DNA from: Dermatophagoides farinae
Taxonomy: Eukaryota > Arthropoda > Arachnida > Sarcoptiformes > Pyroglyphidae
Direction: 5' to 3'
Length of the DNA: 64,000 nt
Assembly: GCF_024713945.1 (NCBI RefSeq)
Contig: NC_134684.1
Coordinates: 1,469,001 to 1,533,000, forward strand
Position 1 is the stretch's first letter. Each line of letters begins with the position of its first letter. The position numbers were made by a program, and so were the translations under genes. This document shows, piece after piece, positions 63,478 through 64,000 of the stretch. Below the pieces are notes generated by a model. It did not search any database and was not told the origin of the DNA. It worked only from the letters and a program-made list of their open reading frames with translations.

Positions 63478-63918
63478 TTATTCATCAATGTTAACATTGG
63501 GCATATTTTCAATAAATAAATTGTTCAATAATGTTCGATTAGAGCCCAAACGAATTTCACGTAGATATCGATTTGATTTGAAATGGAAATCAGTCATTGG
63601 AAAATAATCAACCATATTTCGAATGTTGAATTCGGTGAGCCGTGTGTTGGTTATTTCAATCTGATTGAAACGATTGAATAAACGTTTTAGGTTTGGTAAT
63701 CTTTTCACATGATGTTTGAATCGTTTAAGTGATCTATCTGAAACGAAAAAACCGGAACAAGTCAATCGATTTGGTTGTTGTGATCGACAATCACAAGGCC
63801 ATAACATCATTTTGATGAGCAAAGTATCACAAAGATCAACATGTCGACAATCGATTGATTCTATAAGAAAAATAGAACCAAAACAAAAGAAAAAAGTAAT
63901 CAATTTTAGTGTCGACAT
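63478..63918 (-). CDS. small secreted protein with a Cys cap and LRR-like pattern (146 aa)
   Basis: Signal peptide (TLKLITFFFCFGSIFLIES), then Cys-rich segment (DLCDTLLIKMMLWPCDCRSQ) like an LRR N-cap, then LTCSG and short stretches that alternate like leucine-rich repeats (LPNLKRLFNRFNQIEI, YLREIRLGSNRTLL). It loosely recalls the leucine-rich non-catalytic subunit of oplophorus luciferin 2-monooxygenase, a family I believe to be expanded in mites; that link is inference from pattern. The protein is much shorter than such relatives, so it may be truncated or further exons may lie beyond the stop. A stretch ending TTTCTTATAG near the start could be read as an acceptor, but no intron is needed to keep the frame open. 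Confidence 0.6.
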   Translation of the reverse strand: MSTLKLITFFFCFGSIFLIESIDCRHVDLCDTLLIKMMLWPCDCRSQQPNRLTCSGFFVSDRSLKRFKHHVKRLPNLKRLFNRFNQIEITNTRLTEFNIRNMVDYFPMTDFHFKSNRYLREIRLGSNRTLLNNLFIENMPNVNIDE

Positions 63919-64000
63919 TATTGCGTTTGTTCGTGTGTGTATTGTTGTTTGACCAACACTAAACCTTAGTAATAATTTTGTACTTTTTTTTTGGATGATT

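Overview
This window is nuclear DNA of a compact, strongly AT-rich animal genome. Most introns are about 55-110 nt with GT..AG borders. Homopolymer runs, CA/CT/CAT microsatellites and poly-Gln/Asn/His/Ser tracts occur both between and inside genes. The genes are typical animal housekeeping and signalling genes: UAP1, CDC50/TMEM30, a cyclophilin, the oxoglutarate/malate carrier, ALIX, CCT8, HMG-CoA synthase, a DM-domain factor, conventional PKC, sphingomyelin-synthase-like proteins, COX5A, an SLC17 transporter, TMEM222, a HAD phosphatase, MON2 and TIMM29. The style, a chitin-pathway gene and a leucine-rich orphan at the right end suggest an arthropod, most likely an acariform (astigmatid) mite. 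That placement is inference.

Layout. 1-1381 (-): 5' part of a Cys-rich DCxGxCGG-repeat protein that runs off the left edge. 2909-4444 (-): intronless EB-type membrane protein. 6049-7806 (-): UAP1. 8876-10465 (-): CDC50. 11374-13270 (-): cyclophilin with an RS tail. 13856-15104 (+): SLC25A11. 15517-18092 (-): ALIX. 18600-20305 (-): CCT8, with one apparent frame break. 23299-24950 (+): HMGCS. 30474-36809 (-): DMRT gene with a 3.7 kb intron. 40969-43337 (+): PKC. 43504-45377 (-): two tandem sphingomyelin-synthase-like genes. 45572-46384 (+): orphan. 46724-47260 (+): COX5A. 47406-48924 (-): SLC17 transporter. 50018-50777 and 52567-53411 (+): two TMEM222 paralogues. 53778-54670 (+): HAD hydrolase. 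54982-61867 (+): MON2. 61956-62546 (-): orphan. 62798-63409 (+): TIMM29. 63478-63918 (-): small secreted LRR-like protein.

The genes do not form one pathway. Related themes are lipid and membrane biology (CDC50 flippase partner, HMGCS, sphingomyelin-synthase pair, PKC, ALIX, MON2) and mitochondria (SLC25A11, COX5A, TIMM29). The gene-poor stretches are 20.3-23.3 kb, 25-30.5 kb, the DMRT intron and 36.8-41 kb; they hold only low-complexity DNA that I can interpret.

The most interesting items are: a tandem sphingomyelin-synthase pair in which one copy has lost the catalytic His residues but stays open; a tandem TMEM222 duplication with a conserved His/Cys pair; frame discontinuities in CCT8 and DMRT that are either assembly errors or real; and several unrecognised proteins. 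I found no transposon, retroelement, CRISPR array or clear tRNA. Exon borders were read by eye and may be off by a base or two.
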